Origin: Ascaris suum
Lineage: Eukaryota > Nematoda > Chromadorea > Rhabditida > Ascarididae
Assembly (NCBI GenBank): GCA_013433145.1
Contig: CM024186.1
Location: forward strand, 6,700,001 to 6,764,000
Length of the DNA: 64,000 nucleotides
Reading direction: 5' to 3'
Shown piece by piece: positions 37,101 through 48,500 of this stretch. The notes beneath the pieces are model-generated. The model did no database searches. It was not told the DNA's origin and saw only the letters and a list, made by a program, of their open reading frames with translations. The position numbers and the translations under genes are program-made. Positions within the stretch are counted from its first letter, which is position 1. Each line of letters starts with the position of its first letter.

Positions 37101-39454
37101 TGTTATTTTAGGAGGAGAGAAACGGCAGGAATTACAAGGAGTTCAACTCTCAAGAATAGTGCATTCTTTCACTGCAAACTGATTAAATTTATTTAAGCCC
37201 ATCCCAGTTGACGAATTGTATCCTTTTTTTCAGACCAATACTGCCTTACTTTTTAGCAAAACGTATTAAAAAACTTTTAAGGAAAATTCTTGTAGATGAA
37301 TGTTATAGATGTTTCTGCTAGGCCATGCTACTTTCAGTTTATTCTTGACTGAATTTAATAACGAGTAATAACTGTACAACATTATCAGCACCAGTCTTTT
37401 GCTAGCATAGCAATTGGGTGGTCGTAACCTTCGTGAGTGCAGAATGGACTCATTGCACCGAAGAATTTTTTTATTTTTTTTAAGCGGAATTACTTCTGTG
37501 CTTCCTGCATGTAGGTTTATTCGAAGCTATTTTCATTATTTATTCATTTTCAGGTAGTGAAATCGACAGATATATTCGATGACAGTTCTTATCATTGTCC
37601 ATTTTTATTGCATATCGCATATGATAGTGCTGATCCATCATTGGCACTCTCGTTTATATGCCGTACCGAAGAGGAATATGAACATCTTGCTAACAACCTG
37701 AAAACGGTACCTTTTCGTTCTGGTCTTGAATTTGAGGTAGTTGCTACTGTAGACGATAATTTAACTGAATTTTTATTATTAGCATTGTGGTTGTGCAATT
37801 ATATTAAATAATGTTTATGTCGCGTTCTTATAATTACTTAAAAAAGGATCCATTCAGGTGTCAAATTATAATATGAGAAGGTAATTTGATCGTAAATATG
37901 TGAGAAGTATACAGTACGACAAATGGGGGGGGGGGGGGGGGAGGGATTCGTTGAAATTGTTTCACTGAGTTTTCTGCATATTGGCTGTTGAATCATTTGT
38001 TCTCTCCGCAGAATTCAGATCCCGACTCAGTACTTGTTGTCCGAATTGGTGTGGAAATGGGAATAAGAGGGGAAAATTGTTATTAGGGAAGGAAGGAACT
38101 TATAAAGAGTAACTTACTGAGTTTATAACGAACTGTAACAAAGTTGAGTTGAATTGCAACAAAATGCAGGCACGATTTGATAACGGGTATGTATAATACG
38201 AAATTTTCTTGGATAAAAATAACGTTATTTGTTGACAGCATTGGCATGACAATGCTCGGAGGAGGGAGGGGAGAGAGGGAGTGGCTGTTTCAGAAAAAAG
38301 GTTGTCAAGAGGAAAATGGGACCTGGAAAATATCGGAAATGGACCACTTTGTGACAATTGGCAAACATTCAGATTTTGTGAAAAATTTTCACGCTTTGAG
38401 TTAAGCGCACAGCATAAGCTTTTGGCATATTTTCGCATAAATTTTTGAGCTAATTTTTAAAAATTTCTCTTAAGAAATTTTGGAAGATTTCGCAACGTGG
38501 AAAATTATGATCGCTTTTGTCTTGCTAGTTTTCACCATCATTATTTATGGATGAAAACACCTTTCATCATCTCATTTATAGCTGATCATTCTCGTTTCCT
38601 TTAATAAAGTCTCTTCTCTTCAACAAAGTCCACTTTTTTAACGGTCCTTGAAAAGAATGCCCCAATAATTTCACGTGCTAATAATTCAGAATTGCCAAAA
38701 AAGATTCATAATTCACACTGCTTAGTTGAAAATTGAATTCTTTTTCCGGTTTTCTGCTTCGTTTGTGCTAATGGCACGCTAGAATTTTCCATTAATCGAT
38801 TTTTTGGGCGGAAATAATTTCAGTGTTGAAGCGTCTGCTAGCATTTAAAGATGAAATAAGCTCATGAGATAATGAAATGGACAAAAATTTGCCCCAAAAA
38901 AAACAAAACACTAATTAAATTTGAATTTCATTTCATCTCTCATTATGGTGGCCGACTCGAGCAAACGATGGGAAAATATGAGTGATTGCTTCTTGGGCAT
39001 TTCAAAAGTGATAGTTGAATGAAAATAATCGTGTCTCATTGATGTAATAATTTGCACATTGAAAGATTTCAGAAAGTGCTTCCAGCTTCTTCGCCTCCAT
39101 TATTTGAATTGCTGGAAACACGACCAAAAGGATTCCCACCATTTGTACCATATGTAGGCGAGAATGCTAAACTTCAAGGTTGGTGATCTCTCTTGATGTT
39201 TCTTTTTTCTCTGCCTCTTTCTATTTTTCTTGCTCATTATGTAAGGGAAAGAACGTTTAATGTGAATCATTTAAAAGCGTTTTTTCAAACAAGTGAATAA
39301 AGCAAAGGTTCATCTATTATTTTCTTTTTTAATTTTCGATTAGATGACGTTTATTTTGTAATATTTCATTTGCGTAGGAGATTTTTTTGTTACAGATTAT
39401 ACGGATTTGAGCGAAGTGCACGATAGTTACGATGAATTCGAAATACTCGAATGA
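28155..39454 (+). CDS. ATG4: Autophagy cysteine protease ATG4
   Basis: Eleven coding exons: 28155-28269, 29121-29192, 30505-30701, 32315-32504, 33934-34010, 34754-34908, 35902-35988, 36721-36798, 37554-37706, 39073-39178 and 39396-39454 (TGA 39452-39454). With one base restored in exon 3 the product is 429 aa; human ATG4B has 393. ATG4 cleaves the C-terminus of Atg8/LC3 and later delipidates it in the cytosol. Signatures are [27 protein letters not shown] with nucleophile C75, [41 protein letters not shown], and YLDPH with the catalytic Asp and His of the papain-like site. The C-terminus DEFEILE keeps the F-E-I-L LC3-interaction motif. Exon 3 is one base short near 30658-30660: the frame closes at TGA 30669, while the next frame continues with [14 protein letters not shown]. 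The variable insert in exons 4-6 (SGNASGGNS and neighbours) is lineage-specific. Confidence 0.95.
35123..35452 (+). other. Methionine-free open frame inside an ATG4 intron
   Basis: A 109-codon frame runs from just after a TAG to TGA 35450-35452 with no ATG. It lies in the intron between the sixth and seventh coding exons of ATG4, on the same strand. Composition is protein-like: basic start ([15 protein letters not shown]), later [14 protein letters not shown] and [14 protein letters not shown] recognise no domain. It could be a captured exon, a retroelement piece or chance. Confidence 0.3.
37925..37942 (+). repeat. Poly-G tract (about 18 G)
   Basis: An uninterrupted G run followed by AGGGA lies in an ATG4 intron. 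It is one of many G-rich purine tracts in the window. Confidence 0.9.
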
Positions 39455-42400
39455 TACGTCAAATGTTCGTCTCTATCAAAGCTTTTGTTGAGGTGAATGG
39501 CTTTATCCATTGTAGCGTTTGTAACATCTCATTCCACTTTTTTTTATTCTTGCACAGAATAATTTCTGTAAGCGCAGCCATTGATCAAGATATGTATGAA
39601 AAGATCTCGAATGAGGGGATGGATGGGGGGAGGGAGGGGAAGAGGTTACTGTGAGCGTTATTCCTCGTGTATTGCTCTCTGGCGAGCTTGTGAGAACAAT
39701 TTCCACTGGTTTGTCCCGTTTCTACACGAATGATGTCCCCACCGCTATTCAAGATATGCGACAGGTCCTATATTCGTTGAGTCCTTAAGAGCTGAAAGGA
39801 CACCTTAAAAGTTTGTCACGGAGGTGTTAATAAAATGAAAATCCGTTTAAAAGTGGCATCACAGTTTTGCAACGTTGTTTTTCTCTTTGTAGCAGTATAC
39901 AACATTCTGGAATTGCATTTGCCATTTTGGTAGTTTACAGTATATCATTAATAATAGCTTTTGAGCGGTTTTTTTTCCATTTTTATTGGGAAAATGTTGT
40001 ATACGATCTAATAAACCCACAGGATCTATGGGGATGTGCCAAGATATCTGGAAGGATGAAGGTAGATGAGAAGGGAGGGTTCGTTCATTGCATTTTACTT
40101 AGATTGCATTTTTTCCCCACAATTCATTGCACAAATAACAGTGCGGTAATATTTTATTTAAAGATTTTGCGGTGTTGATGAAATATCCTGTCATTTTTTC
40201 CCACATATTCCTTTCAATCGTTCGCTAAGATATAAGGTGGGTGGAATTTGCGGAAATCAAATGAGAAGAACGGAGAAGGACGCCGAAGGGAATCCATCTT
40301 ACAGAAGGGAACCAACAAATTTTTCTTTCAAAGATTTTGCTCACTGCTTAGTCGAATATGCTTTCCTATAATGGATATGCTTCGATTGTATATATAATGA
40401 TTTGTTTTGTTGCATTAATTCTCTCAAATAACTGGTAGTGTGTTGACTTCTTTGAAGAACTCCATGCTTTCACTGTGCTAATTTAAGCGCTTTTTTTGGA
40501 TAAGCGGTGAAGTTGTTTCGTTTCTGCTTATATTTTCTGTTATGAATTCAAGGAGGGAGGGGGGGGGGGGGGAGGGGGAGCAAGTGGTGAAAAAGATTCA
40601 TTAACTTAACTTGATAGGTTTGTTTTTTGTCATCCCCTGTGGTCATTCCCTAGAACCCTTTTTGATAGGGGAAGCCTTATCGTTTTGTTGTGCTAACTGT
40701 TGTCTTCATAGTGTGATCATTATCGATTCGCAAGTAGGACACTCGCTGTTTAGATCACTTCGTTGATACACACGGCTGGAATCGAGTTCACTCACTCAAA
40801 AATTTCTTGCCTCTGGGGGAAATTCTTAGTAAACTTGTGAGCAAGCAATATAAGGTAGTGTCGTATTTTACTTCAGATCCTAGGAGTTCTATTTTTTTGC
40901 TTGAAGGTGATATGGCAATCGTTGAGAAACAAAACGTCGGCAAGGCTAATTCATGCTAGTGTTACAACTTCAAAAAAGGATCGACTAAGGGGAATCCTGA
41001 AATTCGAAGCCGAAAGTCGCAGGTTTTCTTTGACCTTTTAATAAAATATCTACGATGTTTGATGATAGATGAGAGAGGTTTGAATGCTAGACCTTCTGCT
41101 TGGAAATGTTGTTTTGGGAATTTGGAAATGCTTTGTAGAGTTTTTCGTATGAAGCAGTCGCCCTTTTTTTTATTGTTAGTTGTATAAATAGCTTCTCTGC
41201 CGTGTTTATTGCTTGTTTCATTGAAATTTCGGCTATTTCAATGATGGACCTTTAATTAGGCAATGAATATGCTTTTATATCAGTTATTTGCTGTGTTGCA
41301 GAAGTTTGTGCTCGATAAATCATCAAATTTCTTAGCACGTATTGCACAGCTCTTTGCTATCACGGTTTTTTAAAAATAAAATTATATGCGTATAAGATTG
41401 GGTGCAATCTTATTGTAATAATAATCCACAATGGTGAAATCTGCAGCTGGGAAACCCTGCCATTTTTGCGAAATCGTTTGCGAAATCCTGTCATTTTTTG
41501 ATTTAGTTAAATCCGGCACCAATGTGATGGGGATTTGATCTAACCGTGCCTCCTATAGGAATGATTTGAACCTGGATTTAATCATGACCCGACCAAGCCC
41601 CTACTCCTTGAAAGATCAACTATAATTAAGTGAAGAGCAAGGAAGAAGGAGTTGTGCTTGCCATCCATTTCACAGCATTCGTGCCATTTGTTATTGCATG
41701 TGCTCATGTTGTTGCTTTTTGCTGTTAAATTGTTCTCAGCACTAACGATTGCTTGCTTAGTCGAAGTTTATAGGTTATCATTGTTTTTTTAAAAGGCGTT
41801 TCTATGCGCCTTCCTATCCATTATTGACATTCAGCGTTTAGATTGCAGTTCACTTGAAATCGCGATTAAAAGGGTATCATTTATTATAGCTCTAAAACTT
41901 GTTCAAACAGAGGAGGAGCGATCGGGGGTTGGGGGGGGGGGGGGGGAGGAGCCATGCACCACTCTCTCTGAAATTTGTACATCCGCTTCTTTCATAGGTA
42001 GTAACTACCACCAAGTTTTTGTTACATTGTTAATAATTTTCTCGGTGATCGAGAACTTACACTTGATCTGGCAAACGCTGAACGGCATTCAGGCTGATTT
42101 CTTCAAATACTTTTTTTGCAGCTCATTTTATGTCATTAAAAGGGCCCCATTGAAAAGGCCAAATGTTAATTAGACACTCAGGTGTATTGTTATGCTTATT
42201 AATGGCAAGACAGGATGAGCTCCTTATGAGCCTCTAACCGGATGAACTCATTTAAATGGGGAGGGGAATTTGTATATCTATTACACCTGCGGATCAAAAG
42301 ACGTTGAAGTATGTCTATATAAAAAAAGTCGATAACATTTCTGCTTTCTTCGTAGAACGTTGCATTAATGTTTTCACTCTCTGCTTTCTGCGTACTTTGG

Positions 42401-43990
42401 GAAATATGCCCAATATGTTCGATGGTGTGCAACCGGTTTTTGATAGTATCTTATTTGGAACCTGAAATGACGAGAAATCGCGGCCATCAAGTTCAGGCCG
42501 TTGCATAGTCCTAGTGTCTAACGGTTTTTGTTATAATAGTTGTTATGAAGTCGTTACGGAAAAATGCTTTCGTTCAATGTCACAAGAAAAGAAAGGCCAT
42601 ATTTATCGCATTTGTGTTTATGAGATTCTCAAGAGGACAACGGAGGAGGTCGGTTAGAGCGAAGCATCAGTGTGGCATATTAGCTGTATGAAAACTCAAA
42701 ATTTCTCCTTCGTGAAAATCCTCAATGTTGCCGCCGAAGGGAATTGCAATGGATGAGGTGAGACGGTACTCCCAATCGTGGATTGTTACCAGAAATTTCG
42801 GGATGTCAACTTCCACTTCAGTGTGGTGACGACCGTAAATTTGAGAAATGATTTAGAGTTCAGTTACCGGAAACACGCAAAGCGCCCACACCTGGGACAT
42901 TACCAAAACTTCAAAACCCCATGACCCTTACTGTAGAAAGGTCGTGAACGCGAAACTTGCTTTTAAGAGGGAATTAAAAGAAGTCGTAGCCATACATATT
43001 GAAGCATTTTGTTAGTAATGGTTTCGAGCGTTATTTTCTGTATATATCGGACTAATTTATGGAGAAACATGTAACAAGCGCGCATAGCGATCTCCAATTT
43101 CTACAGGTGACAACAACAGAAAAACTATGTGACGGGTTTTTTATTCATTTATTTTTTTATTTCAATGCTGCAATATAGAAGACTACAGAGGGAATAGCAC
43201 CAATAAGAATAAAAAAAAGGTGACAAAAGTTCCGGCCGGGAGGATCTCAACGAAAACAACAGCAGCCATCGGAAACTAGATGGGTTCGGTACACGTGATT
43301 GGCAATACTGTAGAAATTGAGATGAATCCAGTGGCACTTCAGAGGCCACGTAGTAGGGATGCATTGATGATATTTTATTGCCATTTATAAGCGAGTTCTT
43401 CCAGGAGTATAAAAAAGAAGAGGTTCGAAACGCAACATTAAATAGGTTTTAGATCTATGGATGGCGGGAACTCTTTGTTTTTAATTGTTTATTTTAGCAA
43501 TGGATGGCGAGAACTCTAACCGGTGTTTTAACAGTGGATTAGTAGAGAGACCTTTATTGACAGCCGAGTAAACGTTTACTGATGGCTAACACGTTTTCTC
43601 GTTCTTCTTCCCAGTAAGTAAATTGCAATTCTTCACGATTTGCATGTCTCGATTTTTTTAAAACCACAATGTGAGTTCCTTCAAAAAAAAAACGGGAATT
43701 AGTCGACCGGTGCAAAGAGCATTTAGTGATGACCAACTTTTTAGCTTCGGTAAGAATTTAGCGGGGGTATGGTGAATAAGGTAAGAACTTATAAAATTTA
43801 AAAAAAGCGGAGGAAAGAAAACGACTTTTATAGAGGATAGCCAAATCTTGGCAAAGGTGAACGTCGGGGCAATTCTGGAAGTAGCAGAACACATAAAACG
43901 GCACAATGAGAAATATGCAAACTATTGATTTCAATTAGGTTTAGCTTCAGCTAGCTGCCGGGTGAGATCAGCTTGAGTCGTTTCTACTAC
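39455..43990. other. No recognised gene downstream of ATG4
   Basis: An AATAAA at 39829-39834 may be the ATG4 poly-A signal. An open segment at about 39638-39790 reads VIPRVLLSGELVRTIS and onward to TAA; I cannot assign it. Long G runs occur at 40559-40572 and about 41932-41946. A short repeated phrase, ATGGATGGCG-GAACTCT, appears at 43456 and 43501. No other coding exon is supported. Confidence 0.35.
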
Positions 43991-45049
43991 TTCGTTGCCC
44001 CTACCGGCTTTCGCGTTGCTCAACTGAAACGATTTAAACGTTAGTGAACAAGACCGTACGCGCGCATGTCTGTTTGTGCTGGCCGATGAGTAGTCGACAA
44101 ATCCATTCAGCGTTCATCCGGTTGGTTGCTCATTTAATTGTATTTCTGGCAGATATACTTTAATAAATGGGAGCATTATTGTTTGGACCCCATTGCTGAT
44201 CAGACACCCACATAAACTCGTTTGTGGCTGGCTGCCGATTTAATTGCTAAACCAATCTCGAAAAAGCAAAATGATTTACTGATGCTCGCATTGTAGGGCA
44301 CCTGGCCCACCTTGCGACCCCCACGGGTGGAAGGGTAAGGGAGGAGAGGATTGCGCGAAACTAGGCGAAAATGGCTTTAATCGAAATAAATTTCATAGCT
44401 GTATGCAGCAATCTGGAATTGTTTAATGTCAGTTCCGGACAATCTCGATATCAAACTCATTCCCCTCTAGGATCCATCGTGAGCAATTCGAACTGTGGTA
44501 ATCATTATTTACCAGAGTTTGTGAATGAATGCAAACAACAGTATAATTTGTAAGTTTATTCACTTAAGGCGTAAATTACTAGGATGTGCGCTGACCTCAT
44601 TTGGTTGTTATGTTTATTGGATGTGTAACGGAAACGACAGTGTGCGATTGCTTGACCTGTTTTCTGTGATAAACGGCAATTATGAAGCGCCTGATGCTTT
44701 GATAGTAAACGCTACTTATGTAATCGTAATGCTGATGTTCTGAGAGAGTTGACTAACTCGAATGTCACGAAGTTGTTCGTGTTACACTTGTCCATATCTC
44801 CTACGGAGTGGATTAAAAAAATGGGAGTGGGGTCCATCCGCCCGGGGCCGAGGTATGGCTTCGGACGGGCAACGAAGACGTGGGGCGCGACGCGGACGCC
44901 TTTTTCACCATTGTATCACGTCGTCGGATACTTGAAACTGCGTCGAAACTGGACCGTTGGGAGCCCCAAAAAGTTATTTTAATAAAAACCAAAACGAAGT
45001 GCAGGTTGATTATCCACTATTTTCTCACCGCTACTCGAGATAAATCGAA
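43991..45049. other. GC-richer block, probably repetitive, no recognised gene
   Basis: The base composition rises in GC, most clearly at 44810-44930. Open frames exist, but none has a known domain or credible splice context. The block abuts the inverted satellite and may be part of the same insertion. Confidence 0.3.
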
Positions 45050-45595
45050 GTTTAGAGGTAGATCAGAACGGAGGTGAATCAGAGTATGAAGGTAGATCAA
45101 GACGTCAGGGTAGATGAAAATGCAGGAGTAGATCAAAAACATGGAGGTAGATCAAAACGTCAGGTAGATCAAAATGCAGAGGTAGATCAAAAACACGGAG
45201 ATAGATCAAAAACATGGAGGTAGATCAAAATGCAGATGTAGATCAAAAACACGGAGGTAGATCAAAATGCAGAGGTGGATCAAAATGCAGAGGATCAAAA
45301 GCACGCACCCTTGCATTTTGATCTACCTCCATGTTTTTGATCTACCTGACGCTTTGATCTACCTCGGTGTTTTTGATCTACCCTTGCATTTTGATCTACC
45401 CTGACTTTTGATCTACCTCCACGTTTTTGATCTACCTCCATGTTTTTGATCTACCTCCGTGTGTTTGATCTGCCGGCACACTTTGATGCACCCTTACATG
45501 CTGATCTACCTCCATGTGCCCCCGCATCCTGACACACCCTGACTTTGATCTGTTTTCGCTCTGATCTACTTTCATTTTGAGCTACCTTCATTTCG
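45050..45595. repeat. Inverted GTAGATCAAAA satellite (giant hairpin)
   Basis: From about 45050 to 45300 a unit of roughly 18-20 bp built on GGTAGATCAAAA recurs about a dozen times. From about 45310 to 45595 the reverse complement TTTTGATCTACC recurs about ten times, with spacers such as CTCCATG and CTCCGTG that pair with CATGGAG and CACGGAG of the first half. The turn is near 45301-45312. The two halves could fold into one long hairpin. No gene overlaps it. Confidence 0.9.
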
Positions 45596-48500
45596 GTTTC
45601 GCCCGCCAGGAAACCTTGCCCGCGGTATGGGCCATGATCTCCTGAAGGCTGGAAGCTTCGAGAGGGTCAGAGTGCCCGCACCTGCACCTAACTATGCGAA
45701 AAAATATTTCAGGAATTTTCCAGGTTGTTGTTCACGGGTCCCGCCCAGCAGTGAACTCTGTCTAAGCAGTGGGCGGCGTTACGTTATGGAAAAAAATTTC
45801 CCCGAATATTGAAATTTGAAAAAAGGTAGAGCGTGCATAAGCCCAAAATCACTTCGTGATTTTCTGTTCAGAAGGTGATACTTTCTCAGAAGGTAGGTGA
45901 AGCTATCTAACTAACTACGATCCGACACCCATTTCAAAAGTTCCTAAACTAGTTAGTGCACTTTTTCAGCTCTGCAAAAGACCCATCCAAACCCAAACAC
46001 TCATTTGGAGGTTTTCTGTGTCGTCTTAGCAACATTTTATATAACGCGGTTTCATATCGAATACACCGTGACATGCAACCACCGCCAAATTTGCACATGG
46101 GTCCACGACATTTATATTTACAACCGGGAACTACTTATATCCAAATTTCCAAGTTTGTCAGCATTTCTTAATAAGATCAATAGTCTAAAATAGTCTCTGC
46201 CTGAGCCACTAGGCTCCTTCATTCTTGGTTGCGTGCACTGAACATCAAAAGTTTTATAGCCAATTAAATCAGCCTGCACAAAACTTATCAACATAGATAT
46301 AGATCCTGGCATTCAAAAAATAAGGGCTCAGAAAACCATGACTTGAAAGGTGCAAATCCTAGATGCAAGTAACCGTTAAAGGAGAAACCATTCCACATTA
46401 AGCTTCTCTGATGCATTTCTGCGTAAGATCTTTATGAATGATTTTATCGGTGGAATTACATTTTTTAATGGCATGAGGAGAACTTCAATAAAGTAGAACC
46501 GACTATAAGCTAAACCTACTGCTTTATCGGGTTGGCATTTTTCTGTAGGTGAGTTGGTGAAGAGTTTCGAAGGTCCGCTTGCTAGCTTCAGTCTCATTTC
46601 CTCTGTTAGACTTGCCGCCACACTCGTATAAGTATTGTTTTTTGGAATGTTTACCGCTATAAATAGATAATTATATCTAGTGGGCGCAATCGTTTCATTG
46701 TTAGTGAATAGTGCAAATTTATCTCTCAAAATCCATGATCTCTCTCAAAATCCACAATCTAACTTGCTAGGCCATTATGGAATTGGCATAGGTCGACGAC
46801 ATTCATATGGCGCACACGTTGTGTATAGCGAGTAGTCGGCGCCACTACCTATTAATGGAACTAGTACCTTCGAATTTTGAAACTGCGCTAAGAGTCGTAC
46901 GCTAGGCAGACTGTTTTAGGCCACCTCCTCATCCAAACTATGTAACCAATCTTTTAGAGCGTCTTTACGAATATTGGAACAATACGAAAAAGCTCTGCTA
47001 CGATTATACAAAAAAAGGAATTCCCGAGAAGAAATGACAACGGGATCGAAAACGATTTGGAACAAACTGCCGTCAATGGACACTTCGATGTGCAATTTGC
47101 ATATCACTTTTTGGAATAAACCTGACCGAGAATGATTGTGATGTAAACTATTCCGGCAAATCGACGAAACGAGTAAGATACATCCCCCTCGCATGCACAC
47201 AACTACTTTTGCCTGATACGTGGGGTTGATGACTCGTTCATCGGAACGCAGGAGTCCTTGAGCGGATCATTTGTCCATCCATCGGACTGGGGGAGCTCCG
47301 CGAGAAACGAGATCTTGACGCACACTTGAGCGTTCACCATAGCACTTCTTCCCCTTCAGAAGCGAAATATTTTCACGTCCACGTTCTACAAAGACTAAAG
47401 AAGTTCGCGCTCACAAGCGCACTTATGACAGAGTTAGATCGCTCGTGCCCACACTGTCTCCACGGACATCCTTCTTGAACAGGTTGAATATCCTTAACTT
47501 ACGTAGTCCTAGCGTAACATTGCAGGATTTGTCGGGTACAGTATCTCCTGTTTCCATCGGTACGAATCGCGCCTGCAACTTCATGAATGTTTTTAAATCT
47601 GTACCAAATTCATGTTTCGACATGGTTATTGGATCCCTGTGGGGACGTTCTACGCAGCACGACACACTAGTACTCGTAGATAATATGCAACCGGTGAACG
47701 CATTGCGCTTATACCACCACTGCATTTCAGAGTAGAAGGACCTCAGGCGGTTCGGGACTGAGGCACATAGGAAGCCCAAAACATAAAGAATGTGTCATAC
47801 ACCTAAATCCTAAAAAGCGCGCAAAAAATGACGTCATCAATGAACTCCAAATATCTATTGTCTCCGGGGATGTTTTCCTAACTGAACTGATTTTCTAAAG
47901 CGTACAGATAAATTGCCCTAGTTTTATGCTATAACATCCTTACCAACTCGGTTACGCCGTCCACATTATCAGGTAATTGCCCTCACAAAATTACAGGAAA
48001 CGGGCATGGCAAATACCAACGCCCTCCGCATGACGTATTCTGTTTTCCCTGCCTCATGCATATAACACATGACTCAGGGATCGGGTTTTTCCGCTCCAAA
48101 CCTCCGAAATGGTCCGTTAAGCGAAATTTTCATAAGTAGGAAACAAAATGACCTTCGCTCCATAACTCGTAGTAGACAGGGTGTGTAGGGGTTTTTACGA
48201 CTATCTTTTCCCTCATTATAATAGACGCCTCCCCTCTCCTTATTAATAGTCAGCAAAAACATAGATCCGCCACCTGGAATTCGGGTGTCATATTTTAGGA
48301 CGCCCTTCGAAAACTTCAATAAAACAGCCGATAAATTCTCGACAATTCCACAACAATAAAATGAAATGAAATAAAATCCGCGTTTACCTCTAATGACATA
48401 CAAAGCGTAAACATATATTATGGAAAATGAAAAATCTGCTGAGATGCAAATATGCTCCGACGAACTTTTGGAGACTTTTGCGAAAATGGATTATTTCATC

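Noticed and set aside
45050..45595. Considered as a CRISPR array because of regular short repeats
   Set aside because: Units are contiguous and diverged, spacers are not unique, the second half is inverted, and the genome is eukaryotic.
45596..45850. GC-rich stretch checked for tRNA or other structured RNA
   Set aside because: No cloverleaf, no A and B box pair; no tRNA or rRNA gene was found anywhere in the window.
47423..47779. Long open frames on both strands
   Set aside because: No domain on either strand; they overlap each other in a repetitive GC-richer block.
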